Origin: Eubacteriales bacterium
GTDB taxonomy: Bacteria > Bacillota > Clostridia > Lachnospirales > Lachnospiraceae
Length of the DNA: 64,000 nt
Assembly: GCA_030524175.1 (NCBI GenBank)
Contig: JAUNHC010000021.1
Coordinates: 22,926 to 86,925 of the forward strand
Direction of reading: 5' to 3'
The notes under the pieces: model-generated
What the model was told of the DNA's origin: nothing
Database searches by the model: none
What the model saw: only the letters and a program-made list of their open reading frames with translations
In this document: positions 54,180 to 62,770 of the stretch, in pieces
How the letters are laid out: every line of letters begins with the position of its first letter
Position numbering within the stretch: the first letter of the stretch is position 1
Made by a program: the position numbers and the translations under genes

Positions 54180-55382
54180 ATGAAGGAATATAATTGGAAA
54201 AGTTCTGTCGGGCGGTTTTTGTCTGCTCAGACAATTTCGTTATTTGGTTCGTCTATTGTGCAATATGCTATTGTATGGTATATCACGTTGAGCACTTCTT
54301 CCGGAAGGATGCTCACATTTTCAACATTGTGCGGGTTTTTGCCTCAGATTGTTATTTCCCTTTTTGGGGGTGTGTGGATTGACCGCTATGACCGTAAAAA
54401 AATGGTCATGCTGTCTGATTCTGTGATTGCTTTATCAACTTTTTTGCTGGCCTTATCTTTTCTTTCGGGACGCAGGAGTATGTGGCTGCTCATGGCTGTA
54501 CTCATTATCCGTTCAGCCGGGACAGGGATTCAAACACCTGCTGTCAATGCCATTATTCCCCAGATTGTTCCGACAGAGCAGCTTATGAAAGTCAATGGGA
54601 TCAACAGCACTCTCTCTTCCGTGATCATGTTTATTTCACCTGCTGTCAGCGGTGCGGTATTGTCCGCAGCTTCGCTGGAGGCAACCTTGTTTATTGATGT
54701 CATCACCGCGGTTATTGGAGTTGGAATTACAGCTACTATTTATATCAAACCATTTACAAAAAAAATCCAAGACAGAAATTCCTGCCTTGAAGAAGTTAAG
54801 AATGGTTTTATGTATTTGAAGGAAAATTCTTTTATCAAAAGACTGTTGGTTTTTCAGTTGGTCATACTGTTTCTGATCAGTCCGTCTGCATTCCTGACTC
54901 CTCTTATGGTCAGCCGTACCTTCGGAAATGAAGTCTGGCGATTAACAGCCAGCGAAATGACCTACAGCCTGGGAATGATAACGGGAGGTCTTATTATAGC
55001 TTCCTGGGGCGGGTTTAAGAAAAAATTGAACACCACTATACTGTCCGGAGCCTTTTACGGCGTATTGATGCTGGGCCTGGGAGCCGCACCCGTATTTCCC
55101 ATCTATCTGATCTGCAACACTTTGATCGGGATAACCTCTCCCTGCTATAACGCCCCGATCACCGTAACACTCCAGGAAAAGGTACCGTCTGAAATGCAGG
55201 GAAGGATCTTCAGTCTGATGCAGATTGCCACCTCCTGCGCACTTCCCGCCGGAATGGTGCTGTTCGGGCCCCTGTCCGATTTTGTGACAGTCCAGGCACT
55301 GCTGCTTATCTCAGGAACCATAGTCCTGCTCCTCATAACCGGAATATACCTGACAAACTTTTTACACTCTTCTTCTCATTGA
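54180..55382 (+). CDS. MFS efflux transporter (MefA/MFS_3-like)
   Basis: Major facilitator protein of 400 residues with 12 membrane segments, similar to macrolide/drug efflux proteins of the MFS_3 type. Visible features are SAQTISLFGSSIVQYAIVWYITL at the start, the motif A-like GVWIDRYDRKKMVMLSDS, and IIRSAGTGIQTPAVNAIIPQIVPTEQLMKVNG. AAAGGA lies 9 nt before the ATG at 54180. It is the only full-length plus-strand gene between 34 and 62 kb. It sits in an odd G-rich block and its transcript ends in a hairpin whose relative lies at 53482, all of which hint at acquisition. The export substrate is unknown. Confidence 0.85.
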   Translation: MKEYNWKSSVGRFLSAQTISLFGSSIVQYAIVWYITLSTSSGRMLTFSTLCGFLPQIVISLFGGVWIDRYDRKKMVMLSDSVIALSTFLLALSFLSGRRSMWLLMAVLIIRSAGTGIQTPAVNAIIPQIVPTEQLMKVNGINSTLSSVIMFISPAVSGAVLSAASLEATLFIDVITAVIGVGITATIYIKPFTKKIQDRNSCLEEVKNGFMYLKENSFIKRLLVFQLVILFLISPSAFLTPLMVSRTFGNEVWRLTASEMTYSLGMITGGLIIASWGGFKKKLNTTILSGAFYGVLMLGLGAAPVFPIYLICNTLIGITSPCYNAPITVTLQEKVPSEMQGRIFSLMQIATSCALPAGMVLFGPLSDFVTVQALLLISGTIVLLLITGIYLTNFLHSSSH

Positions 55383-55408
55383 AACACACAGAACTCCCGA
55401 TAAAATCA

Positions 55409-55435
55409 CAGAGGGTCCGGCACACGGACCCTCTG
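55409..55435 (+). terminator. Terminator after MFS efflux gene
   Basis: A perfect CAGAGGGTCCG / CGGACCCTCTG stem with a 5-nt loop, followed by CTCTTTT. It also ends close to the convergent thioesterase gene, whose stop is at 55441. Confidence 0.9.
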
Positions 55436-55440
55436 CTCTT

Positions 55441-55935
55441 TTAAAACCCAGTCTTAGACCGGTTCAATCTCATAGATTTCCTCAGCTTACCCGCCTGGCA
55501 GCGTGCCTTTTCTGACTCTGAGGTGACTGCCAGATCCGGAACCTGCATAGGATTCTCCTGTTCATCCATGGCAACCATTACAAAGAATGCACGGTTTACA
55601 GAATACCTCATTCCGTCTGAGCGTTCTACATAAGTGTCAATTTCTACTTCCATGGAGGATTTGCCCACGCAGGTGATATAACCGATAAGCACCAGGAGTT
55701 CCCCTTCATAGGTGGGCTCCTTAAACTGCAGATTGTCAATAGCGGCGGTTGTCACCCTGCTTGTGCCGGCATGACGCATAGCTACTACTCCGGCCACCTC
55801 GTCGATCCACTGCATTAGTATTCCTCCGAACAGGCGCCCGCTGGAATTAAGATGCTGACGCATGATCAGGTGTACCTGCTCTGTCCTGGAATCCTCTACT
55901 TTCTTTATTAAGCGTTCGTTATTATCATTCTGCAT
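55441..55935 (-). CDS. Acyl-CoA thioesterase (hotdog fold)
   Basis: Hotdog-fold thioesterase of 164 residues, of the YkhA/BACH-like acyl-CoA hydrolase type. The family block is HLIMRQHLNSSGRLFGGILMQWIDEVAGVVAMRHAG, with the catalytic Asp. It continues with NLQFKEPTYEGELLVLIGYITCVGKSSMEVEI. It hydrolyses acyl-CoAs; chain preference is unknown. The ATG at 55935 follows GGGAGG by 6 nt. It follows malic enzyme after a 62-bp gap that contains a hairpin. Confidence 0.9.
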   Translation of the reverse strand: MQNDNNERLIKKVEDSRTEQVHLIMRQHLNSSGRLFGGILMQWIDEVAGVVAMRHAGTSRVTTAAIDNLQFKEPTYEGELLVLIGYITCVGKSSMEVEIDTYVERSDGMRYSVNRAFFVMVAMDEQENPMQVPDLAVTSESEKARCQAGKLRKSMRLNRSKTGF

Positions 55936-55960
55936 ATTTCCTCCCATTTGATGTCCTGTG

Positions 55961-55988
55961 GTAACTGTTCATGGTTCTGAACAGTTAC
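55961..55988 (-). repeat. Intercistronic perfect hairpin
   Basis: GTAACTGTTC and GAACAGTTAC with an 8-nt loop lie between malic enzyme and thioesterase. There is no T run, so it is more likely a processing or stability element than a full terminator. Confidence 0.6.
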
Positions 55989-55997
55989 GTCCTGTGA

Positions 55998-57170
55998 TTA
56001 AATTCGGGCAACACCTGTGTCTCTTGCTGCTTTTGCTACAGCTTTTGCTACCTCCTGAACTACTCTCTTGTCAAAAGGATTGGGGATAATATAGTCAGGA
56101 TTTAAGTCCTTTTCCTCTATCAGGCCTGCAATTGCATAGGCAGCGGCAACTTTCATTTCATCGTTGATATCCTTTGCACGTACGTCCAAAGCTCCACGGA
56201 ATATTCCCGGGAAAGCCAGTACATTATTGATCTGGTTAGGGAAGTCGCTGCGTCCTGTTCCCACCACGGCTGCTCCTGCTTCCTTTGCCTCCTGGGGCAT
56301 AATCTCCGGAACCGGATTTGCCATTGGGAAAAGGATGGGATCTTTGGCCATGGAGCGTACCATATCCTGGGTGATCGTTCCCGGTGCGGATACACCCACA
56401 AATACATCGGCTCCCTTCAGCATATCGGCAATGCTTCCTTGTCTCTTGTCACGGTTAGTGATCTTTGCCATCTCCTGCTTTTCTGCATTCATGCCTTCTC
56501 TGCCTTCATAGATAGCCCCTGTACGGTCACACATGATCACATTCTTAAGGCCAAGGCTTACCAGAAGTTTAATGATTGCTATACCAGCAGCACCTGCCCC
56601 TGAGGTTACAACTGTCACCTCATCCAGCTTCTTTCCTGTAAGCTTCAGGGCGTTGATCAAAGCTGCACATACCACAACTGCGGTACCGTGCTGGTCATCA
56701 TGGAAAATAGGAATATCACAGCATTCCTTTAACTTTCTCTCAATTTCAAAGCAGCGGGGAGCAGAAATATCTTCAAGATTCACACCGCCGAAGCTTCCTG
56801 CCAGAAGGCTTACTGTCTTCACGATATCATCCACATCTTTACTGCGGACACAAAGGGGAAATGCATCCACATCCCCGAAGCATTTAAACAAGGCACATTT
56901 GCCCTCCATTACCGGCATTCCTGCTTCCGGTCCGATATCTCCAAGGCCCAAAACTGCTGTACCGTCTGTAACCACTGCCACCATATTATGACGGCGTGTA
57001 TATTTGTAAGAGAGGTCCACATCTTCTGAAATCTTTAAGCACGGCTCTGCAACTCCAGGTGTGTAGGCCACGGAAAGTTCCTCCGGCGTCCCTACTTCTG
57101 CACGGCTGATCACTTCAATCTTACCGCCCCATTTCTCATGCTGCTGTAATGCAAATTCCTTTTTATCCAT
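55998..57170 (-). CDS. NAD(P)-dependent malic enzyme
   Basis: Short bacterial malic enzyme of 390 residues converting malate to pyruvate and CO2. The N-terminal catalytic part has LSVAYTPGVAEPCLKI, VTDGTAVLGLGDIGPEAGMPVMEGKCALFK, with the lysine, and FGGVNLEDISAPRCFEIE. The NAD-binding part has TVVTSGAGAAGIAIIKLLVSLG and FPNQINNVLAFPGIFRGALD. The ATG at 57170 follows AAGGAG by 8 nt; an upstream extension is not supported. Confidence 0.94.
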   Translation of the reverse strand: MDKKEFALQQHEKWGGKIEVISRAEVGTPEELSVAYTPGVAEPCLKISEDVDLSYKYTRRHNMVAVVTDGTAVLGLGDIGPEAGMPVMEGKCALFKCFGDVDAFPLCVRSKDVDDIVKTVSLLAGSFGGVNLEDISAPRCFEIERKLKECCDIPIFHDDQHGTAVVVCAALINALKLTGKKLDEVTVVTSGAGAAGIAIIKLLVSLGLKNVIMCDRTGAIYEGREGMNAEKQEMAKITNRDKRQGSIADMLKGADVFVGVSAPGTITQDMVRSMAKDPILFPMANPVPEIMPQEAKEAGAAVVGTGRSDFPNQINNVLAFPGIFRGALDVRAKDINDEMKVAAAYAIAGLIEEKDLNPDYIIPNPFDKRVVQEVAKAVAKAARDTGVARI

Positions 57171-57318
57171 GGTTCTGCTCCTTTTCTCATATTTATTCAT
57201 CCTGCCCGCGGCAGGCCGGCATTTATGCACTTATGTACAACGCGGCCGGACGTACATTGAACCGCCTCAGGAGCGGTACTTCTGCATACTCACAGTATAA
57301 TCGCAACGGAAGTTTTGG

Positions 57319-57789
57319 TCAATACAGATTCTTGACTTTGAAATCACGCTCAGCCTCCCGCCGCTGATCCTTCTTCGCAATATCCTGACGTTTATCGTAC
57401 AGTTTCTTACCTCTTGCCATCCCGATTTCCACCTTTACAAGGCTGTCTTTGAAATAAACCTTCAAAGGTACCAGGGTAAGCCCCTTTTCCTTCAGTTTTC
57501 CTTCAATTTTATTAATCTCATACCGATGCAGCAGAAGCTTTCTCACACGAAGGGGATCCTTGTTAAAAATATTCCCCTTTTCATATGGGCTGATATGCAT
57601 CCCATAAATATACACCTCACCGTGCTGTACCTGTACAAAAGATTCCTTAATACTGCATTTCCCTGTCCGCAGGGACTTAACCTCAGTCCCTGCCAGAGAA
57701 ATCCCTGCCTCATAGGTATCTTCTATGAAATAATCATGAAAGGCTTTCTTATTATTTGCGATCAGCTTGATCCCGGATTTTTTAGCCAT
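57319..57789 (-). CDS. smpB: SsrA-binding protein
   Basis: SmpB of 156 residues, the tmRNA partner in ribosome rescue. Typical features are [46 protein letters not shown] and the basic C-terminal tail [25 protein letters not shown]. It starts 5 bp after the rnr stop, and rnr-smpB is the normal order. The tmRNA gene itself is not visible downstream. Confidence 0.97.
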   Translation of the reverse strand: MAKKSGIKLIANNKKAFHDYFIEDTYEAGISLAGTEVKSLRTGKCSIKESFVQVQHGEVYIYGMHISPYEKGNIFNKDPLRVRKLLLHRYEINKIEGKLKEKGLTLVPLKVYFKDSLVKVEIGMARGKKLYDKRQDIAKKDQRREAERDFKVKNLY

Positions 57790-57794
57790 TTATA

Positions 57795-60047
57795 CTACCT
57801 CTCTTCCACCAACACAAAATCCACTGTTTTCAGCATGGTGTCCGCATCTTCCACACGGATGCGCACCTTCTGTCCCAGACCATAAGTCTTCTTGGTCAAA
57901 TCTCCCCTAAGTTCATATGATTCCTGGTCAAAAACATAAAAGTCATCTCTCAGAGTATTTACATGTACCAGTCCCTCCACCGTGTTGGGAAGTTCCACAT
58001 AAAGACCCCAGCCTGTGACACCTGAGATGATCCCTTCAAATTCTTCCCCCAGATGATATGACATATATTCTGCTTTTTTCAGTTTGTCTGATTCCCGCTC
58101 AGCTTCCTCTGACCTGCGCTCACACACGCTGGACTGCCTTGCCACCTCATCCAGGATTTCCTGGTAATGCTCTGTTCTCCCGGAGCGTGCAAGCCTTCCG
58201 CGCAGATTATCCTTGATGATCCTGTGGATCTGTAAATCCGGATAACGGCGGATAGGCGAAGTGAAATGGCAGTAATATTTGGCCGCCAGTCCAAAATGCC
58301 CGCTGCACTCTGTTGTATATTTTGCCTGCTTCATAGTCCTTAAGGTAAGCCGGCTTATCAATGGTTCATTTGGCATTCCCTCAATACTTGCCAGGATTTC
58401 CTGAATCTCTTTTGGAGAAATCTCTTCCTTTGCCTTTTGGACTTTGACTCCCTGATTCCGGAGAAGGGTGAGAAGACTCTCCACCTTTTCAGGATCGGGG
58501 TTCTCATGGGTCCTGTACACAAAGGGAATGTCATCCTTACAGTATTCTTTTGCCACTGTCTCATTGGCCAAAAGCATAAAATCTTCAATAATCCTTGTGG
58601 CTACGTTGGCCTCATAGGGCTGAATATCCACAGCACGTCCGGCATCATTAAGAATGATCTTACTCTCCGGAAAATCAAAATCAATGGAACCTCTGTGATG
58701 GCGGCTGCTTCTTATTGCCGCAGATAAATCTTTCATACGGAAAAACATAGGAATCAGATCTCCGTACCGGCTTTTCAGTTCAGCATCAGTACCTTCCAGA
58801 ATTCCTTTCACCGCAGTATAACTCATTCTCTCGTCAACACAGATGATCGTCTCTGCGATACGGTGAGACACCACCCTGCCTGATTCATCCACATCCATCA
58901 GACAGCTTAAAGCCAGTCTGTCCTGCCCCTGGTTAAGAGAACAGATTCCATTGGAAAGCCGTTCAGGCAGCATAGGTATAACACGGTCAGCCAGATAAAC
59001 ACTTGTCCCACGTTTCAAGGCCTCTCTGTCAAGAGCACTGCCCTCCTGCACGTAATTGCTCACATCTGCAATATGGACACCCAGATGATAAATTCCCCCT
59101 TCTTTTGTCAAAGAAATAGCATCATCAAGATCCTTGGCATCTTCTCCGTCAATGGTGACCGTCTCAAGGCGGCGCAGATCCATTCGTCCCGCCATATCTG
59201 CCTCCAGTACATGATCCGGCACCCGCTCGGCCTGGGCGGTCACACGCTGGGGAAACTCACTTGGAATACCAAAGCTCTTCACAATGGCAAGTATGTCTGT
59301 TCCCGGCGCTTTGCAGTTCCCCAGGATCTCTGTGACACGTCCTTCCGGACTTTTGTTCTTTGTGCCGTAGTCTGTGATCTCCACTACCACTTTATCTCCG
59401 TTTTTCACCCCCTTGGAATCTCTCTTGGGGATAAACACGTCTTTGGAAAACTTAGGGTTGTCACTGATCACAAAACCATAATCCCGGTTGCACTGAAAGG
59501 TTCCCACTATATTGGGCATCCCCCGTTCCAGCACTTTTACGACTGTACCTTCCCTACGTTTTCCATCCTTCTGTCCTTCTTTGATAACAATCCTCACACG
59601 GTCCTGATGCATGGCTGTTCCTGTATCATCCTCCGGGATAAAGACATCTTCTTCCTCACCTTCAATGACCACGAAACCAAACCCTTTGTGATGGCCGATG
59701 AAAGTCCCTTCCACCACATTTTTCCCATGAAGCTCTTCTTCATTTTTGTCAATAGAAACTTCATGTCCGTCTCTCTTCCCTTTATTGGCAGAACGGCGTT
59801 CCTGCCTGCTCTCGTTCTTTTTCTTTTGTTTCCACTTACCGGAGGCCTTCACATATCTGCCTTTATCGTCCATGGCTACTTTTCCCTCCAGTGACAATTC
59901 GTCAAGGACTTCATATAAATCCTTTCTCTGTCCCTTGTCAAGTCTGAGGAGAACTGCCAGTTCCCGCAGTCTCATGGGCTTATATATGGGGTCTCCAAGA
60001 AGTTCCAGCATAAATTTTTTTCTTTTATCTAATTCTTTTTTCTTCAC
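57795..60047 (-). CDS. rnr: Ribonuclease R
   Basis: 3'-5' exoribonuclease of 750 residues. An N-terminal winged-helix is followed by two cold-shock-like domains (GFGFVVIEGEEEDVFIPEDD, YGFVISDNPKFSKDVFIPKRD). The RNB catalytic domain has TIDGEDAKDLDDAISLTKEGGIYHLGVHIADVS, with its clustered aspartates. A C-terminal S1 domain begins EFEGIISGVTGWGLYVELPN. The basic patch ESRQERRSANKGKR follows the N-terminal domain. Translation probably starts at GTG 60047, with AAGGAG 5 nt upstream. Confidence 0.97.
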   Translation of the reverse strand: MKKKELDKRKKFMLELLGDPIYKPMRLRELAVLLRLDKGQRKDLYEVLDELSLEGKVAMDDKGRYVKASGKWKQKKKNESRQERRSANKGKRDGHEVSIDKNEEELHGKNVVEGTFIGHHKGFGFVVIEGEEEDVFIPEDDTGTAMHQDRVRIVIKEGQKDGKRREGTVVKVLERGMPNIVGTFQCNRDYGFVISDNPKFSKDVFIPKRDSKGVKNGDKVVVEITDYGTKNKSPEGRVTEILGNCKAPGTDILAIVKSFGIPSEFPQRVTAQAERVPDHVLEADMAGRMDLRRLETVTIDGEDAKDLDDAISLTKEGGIYHLGVHIADVSNYVQEGSALDREALKRGTSVYLADRVIPMLPERLSNGICSLNQGQDRLALSCLMDVDESGRVVSHRIAETIICVDERMSYTAVKGILEGTDAELKSRYGDLIPMFFRMKDLSAAIRSSRHHRGSIDFDFPESKIILNDAGRAVDIQPYEANVATRIIEDFMLLANETVAKEYCKDDIPFVYRTHENPDPEKVESLLTLLRNQGVKVQKAKEEISPKEIQEILASIEGMPNEPLISRLTLRTMKQAKYTTECSGHFGLAAKYYCHFTSPIRRYPDLQIHRIIKDNLRGRLARSGRTEHYQEILDEVARQSSVCERRSEEAERESDKLKKAEYMSYHLGEEFEGIISGVTGWGLYVELPNTVEGLVHVNTLRDDFYVFDQESYELRGDLTKKTYGLGQKVRIRVEDADTMLKTVDFVLVEER

Positions 60048-60174
60048 ATTTTCTCCTTGTATTCAGCATACCGGCAGATTCAAATGATGATCATACCAGA
60101 TATCTCTCTTTAAAATGAGGTGTTTTTAATTTCATATCATAGAACAAAGTGGAGTACTTTTCTAGTATACAAAA

Positions 60175-60204
60175 AAACACTCTTGCTTATAAACAAGAGT
60201 GTTT
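60175..60204 (-). terminator. Terminator after secG
   Basis: A perfect 11-bp stem, AAACACTCTTG with CAAGAGTGTTT, followed on the minus strand by a T run. It separates eno-secG from rnr-smpB. Confidence 0.9.
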
Positions 60205-60224
60205 CCAATTTCTAAAGAAATTTA

Positions 60225-60461
60225 CTAGAAATTCATGTTTAAAACTGCTGCCAGTACAAAGAACAGAACTGCCATCGCAGTGGTTGCCTTCACCAGGCCG
60301 CCTTCCATGGAACGTCCCTTGTTCTTTCCCCAGTAGGTATCTGCTACACCGGCAATGGCACCAAGTCCCTGCTGCTTGCCTTCCTGCATTAATACCACAA
60401 CTGTGAGGGCAATGCAATCTATCGCAAATATAACTGTCAATATTACTCTTAAAATCTCCAC
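60225..60461 (-). CDS. secG: Preprotein translocase subunit SecG
   Basis: Small membrane protein of 78 residues, part of the SecYEG channel. It has two hydrophobic helices (VILTVIFAIDCIALTVVVLMQ and AMAVLFFVLAAVLNM). Between them lies the conserved QEGKQQGLGAIAG..DTYWGKNKGRSMEGGLVKAT loop. A GTG at 60461 with GGAGG 8 nt upstream gives the family's normal length; a longer frame to 60482 does not. Confidence 0.95.
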   Translation of the reverse strand: MEILRVILTVIFAIDCIALTVVVLMQEGKQQGLGAIAGVADTYWGKNKGRSMEGGLVKATTAMAVLFFVLAAVLNMNF

Positions 60462-60571
60462 GTAGTTACACCTCCTAATCAACTAGAGGTTATTGTACCA
60501 TAGCCCGGCCTGGATTTCAACTGTTTTTCCATGAAATTCCCTTAGATTTAGAGGGGAGATTTTAAGGACTG

Positions 60572-61903
60572 CTAGTCATCGAGCCGGGTAAACGGGTCTT
60601 CATATACAGAAAGAGGCCCCAGGTACTCGTGGATACGAAGAAGCTGGTTGTATTTTGCATTTCTGTCAGAACGGCAGGGTGCACCGGTCTTTATCTGGCC
60701 GGCACCGGTTGCCACAGCAAGATCTGCGATAAACGGGTCCTCCGTCTCGCCGGAGCGATGGGAAATAATAGATTTATATCCGGCCCGGTGTGCCATATCC
60801 ACTGCGTCCAGAGCTTCTGTAAGCGTTCCGATCTGGTTTACCTTGACAAGTATGGCATTTGCCACCTCAAGTTTGATTCCGCAGCGTAATCTTTTGATGT
60901 TTGTCACAAACAGATCATCTCCCACAAGCTGAACTTTCTTTCCCAGCCGCTCAGTCAGGACCTTCCAGCCATCCCAGTCGTCCTCATGCAGCCCGTCCTC
61001 AATGGACACAATGGGAAACTCGTCCATAAGCTTCTCATAATAATCGACCATTTCCTTGCCGTCCCGCAGCACCTCTTCTCCCTTCATCCTGCTCTCCCCG
61101 GGGAAATAATATACACCCCGTTCCTCATCATAAAGCTCGCTGGCTGCAGCATCAATTGCAATCTTAATATCCTTGCCCGGCTCATATCCGGCCTTATTTA
61201 CAGCGTCCATGATCAATTCCAGCACATCTCTGGCCTCTGCCAAATCCGGGGCAAAACCGCCTTCGTCTCCTACTCCGGTGGAAAGACCTCTCTGTTTTAA
61301 AATAATCTTTAAAAACTGATAAATCTCCGCACACATTCGGATGCCGTCTGCAAAACACTCAGCCCCTACAGGCATGATCATAAACTCCTGCAGATCCACC
61401 GTATTATCGGCATGCTTTCCCCCATTAAGAATATTCATCATAGGTACGGGCATTCTATTCGTATGACATCCGCCCAGATATTGGTACAAAGGAATCCTCA
61501 GTGCCTGAGCTGCTGCCCGGGCCACTGCAATAGACACGCCTAAGGTAGCATTTGCCCCAAGATTACTTTTATTATCTGTCCCGTCTGTCTCTATCAGAAG
61601 TGCATCAATGTAAGACTGATTCAAGGCGTTCTCTCCCAGAACCACTTCAGCCAATTTTGTATTTACATTATTGACTGCTTTCTCCACACTTAATCCTACG
61701 TAATTACCCTTTTCCCTATCCCGAAGCTCCACAGCCTCAAATTTGCCTGTAGATGCTCCGGAGGGTACCATGGCTCTTCCTGTATATCCATTGACTCCAA
61801 TGACTCCTTCTCCCACGGTTACTTCCACTTCCACCGTAGGATTGCCCCTGGAATCCAGCACTTGTCTTGCGTGAACTTTTCGAATGGGCAGATAGCGTAA
61901 CAT
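60572..61903 (-). CDS. eno: Enolase
   Basis: Glycolytic enolase of 443 residues (2-phosphoglycerate to phosphoenolpyruvate). Typical segments are [111 protein letters not shown] and SHRSGETED. These carry the metal ligands and catalytic Glu/Lys. The ATG at 61903 follows AGGAGG by 8 nt. It precedes secG by about 110 bp. A plus-strand noncoding unit is divergent from it. Confidence 0.97.
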   Translation of the reverse strand: MLRYLPIRKVHARQVLDSRGNPTVEVEVTVGEGVIGVNGYTGRAMVPSGASTGKFEAVELRDREKGNYVGLSVEKAVNNVNTKLAEVVLGENALNQSYIDALLIETDGTDNKSNLGANATLGVSIAVARAAAQALRIPLYQYLGGCHTNRMPVPMMNILNGGKHADNTVDLQEFMIMPVGAECFADGIRMCAEIYQFLKIILKQRGLSTGVGDEGGFAPDLAEARDVLELIMDAVNKAGYEPGKDIKIAIDAAASELYDEERGVYYFPGESRMKGEEVLRDGKEMVDYYEKLMDEFPIVSIEDGLHEDDWDGWKVLTERLGKKVQLVGDDLFVTNIKRLRCGIKLEVANAILVKVNQIGTLTEALDAVDMAHRAGYKSIISHRSGETEDPFIADLAVATGAGQIKTGAPCRSDRNAKYNQLLRIHEYLGPLSVYEDPFTRLDD

Positions 61904-62121
61904 GTTCTTACCTCCTAAAGTTTTATGCAAGTAGTTTTACCCAAAGAAATGTTTTCTATGCAGTTCCTTCTAAGTCCGAAAACGAATAATGAAGTGTACT
62001 TGTCCTCTTTGTTTCTATATTTGGTAATGTTTCAAAAGTTTTTAATTTATCAGAATATTCTTCTTGTATTTTTTACTTATTAGTTATCTTTTAATATTTA
62101 AAATATTTTTCAATTTTATTA

Positions 62122-62150
62122 TTGACATATTCAATATTATCTGTTATAGT
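62122..62150 (+). promoter_or_regulatory. Strong sigma-A promoter driving repeat-rich RNA
   Basis: TTGACA, a 17-nt spacer and TATAGT on the plus strand, in a very AT-rich setting. No protein-coding gene begins within 600 bp, so the product appears to be an untranslated RNA starting near 62157. Confidence 0.85.
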
Positions 62151-62156
62151 AAGTTC

Positions 62157-62687
62157 ATAAAACAAACGGAATTACAAATCTAACAGCAAGGGAGTGAGAC
62201 CACCGAAATATTAAGTGTTTTCTCATAAACTAAGAAAGAGAGGTACAGACCACCAGAAGAATAAGTTTTTAAACAAGAGATTGTTTTATAAATTAAGATA
62301 AGGAGGTACGGACCGCCAAGAACTTAAAGTTCTAATTCCATCATTGTTTTATAAGTTTTAGATAAGCTCTAAGTAAGTAGTATTTTTTAAAATTTTAGTT
62401 TTATTGGTTTTTAAGTTTCATTAAGTTTTTAACTATAGTTTCATAAAATTTTATTTACAAAGTATTATCCAAAACACAAAGCAATATACAAAAATAAGGA
62501 AGGTACAGTCCAATGAGAACTTAAGCTGAAATCCAAATCTTTTATTACAAAACTGAATAAGGAAGGTAAGGACCAATGAAAACTTAAGTTTTTAACCGTA
62601 CTTTAAGAAAGGAAGGTAAAGACCATTGGACACTGAACATTAGAAAGAGCCACCAGTAGAAAATTATATCTGATGGCTCTTTCTTAA
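62157..62687 (+). ncRNA. Candidate noncoding RNA built from six imperfect repeats
   Basis: Between a strong promoter and a hairpin terminator lie six related units. Their purine-rich cores start near 62190, 62239, 62301, 62498, 62561 and 62611. Each has an SD-like run (GGAG, GAGG, AGGAGG or GGAAGG) joined to GGTAMRGACC-like sequence (GTGAGACC in the first), then usually an AACTTAAG- or ATAAG-type tail. Spacing is about 50-63 bp, except for a longer AT-rich gap (62350-62490) between units 3 and 4 that may hold decayed copies. No ORF of normal length exists. I recognise no known RNA family. Multiple GGA and anti-16S motifs suggest a sponge for an RNA-binding protein or for ribosomes (inference). 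Confidence 0.6.
62643..62683 (+). terminator. Terminator of repeat-rich RNA
   Basis: GAAAGAGCCACCAG pairs with CTGATGGCTCTTTC (one mismatch) around a 13-nt loop. The T run that follows is weak (TTAAT). Confidence 0.75.
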
Positions 62688-62770
62688 TGCCCTGATACTT
62701 CCCCTTCCTCTTATGCATGAACCTGGGCTTTTCCCCATATAATAAAGAGAGGAAACTTTATGAGGTCATT

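Noticed and set aside
57171-57318. tmRNA gene next to smpB
   Set aside because: Only about 150 bp are available and no tRNA-Ala-like ends or tag-coding segment are visible.
62190-62640. CRISPR array or coding repeats
   Set aside because: Repeats are imperfect, irregularly spaced, and the intervals are AT-rich and partly related to each other, not unique spacers. No long reading frame runs through them.
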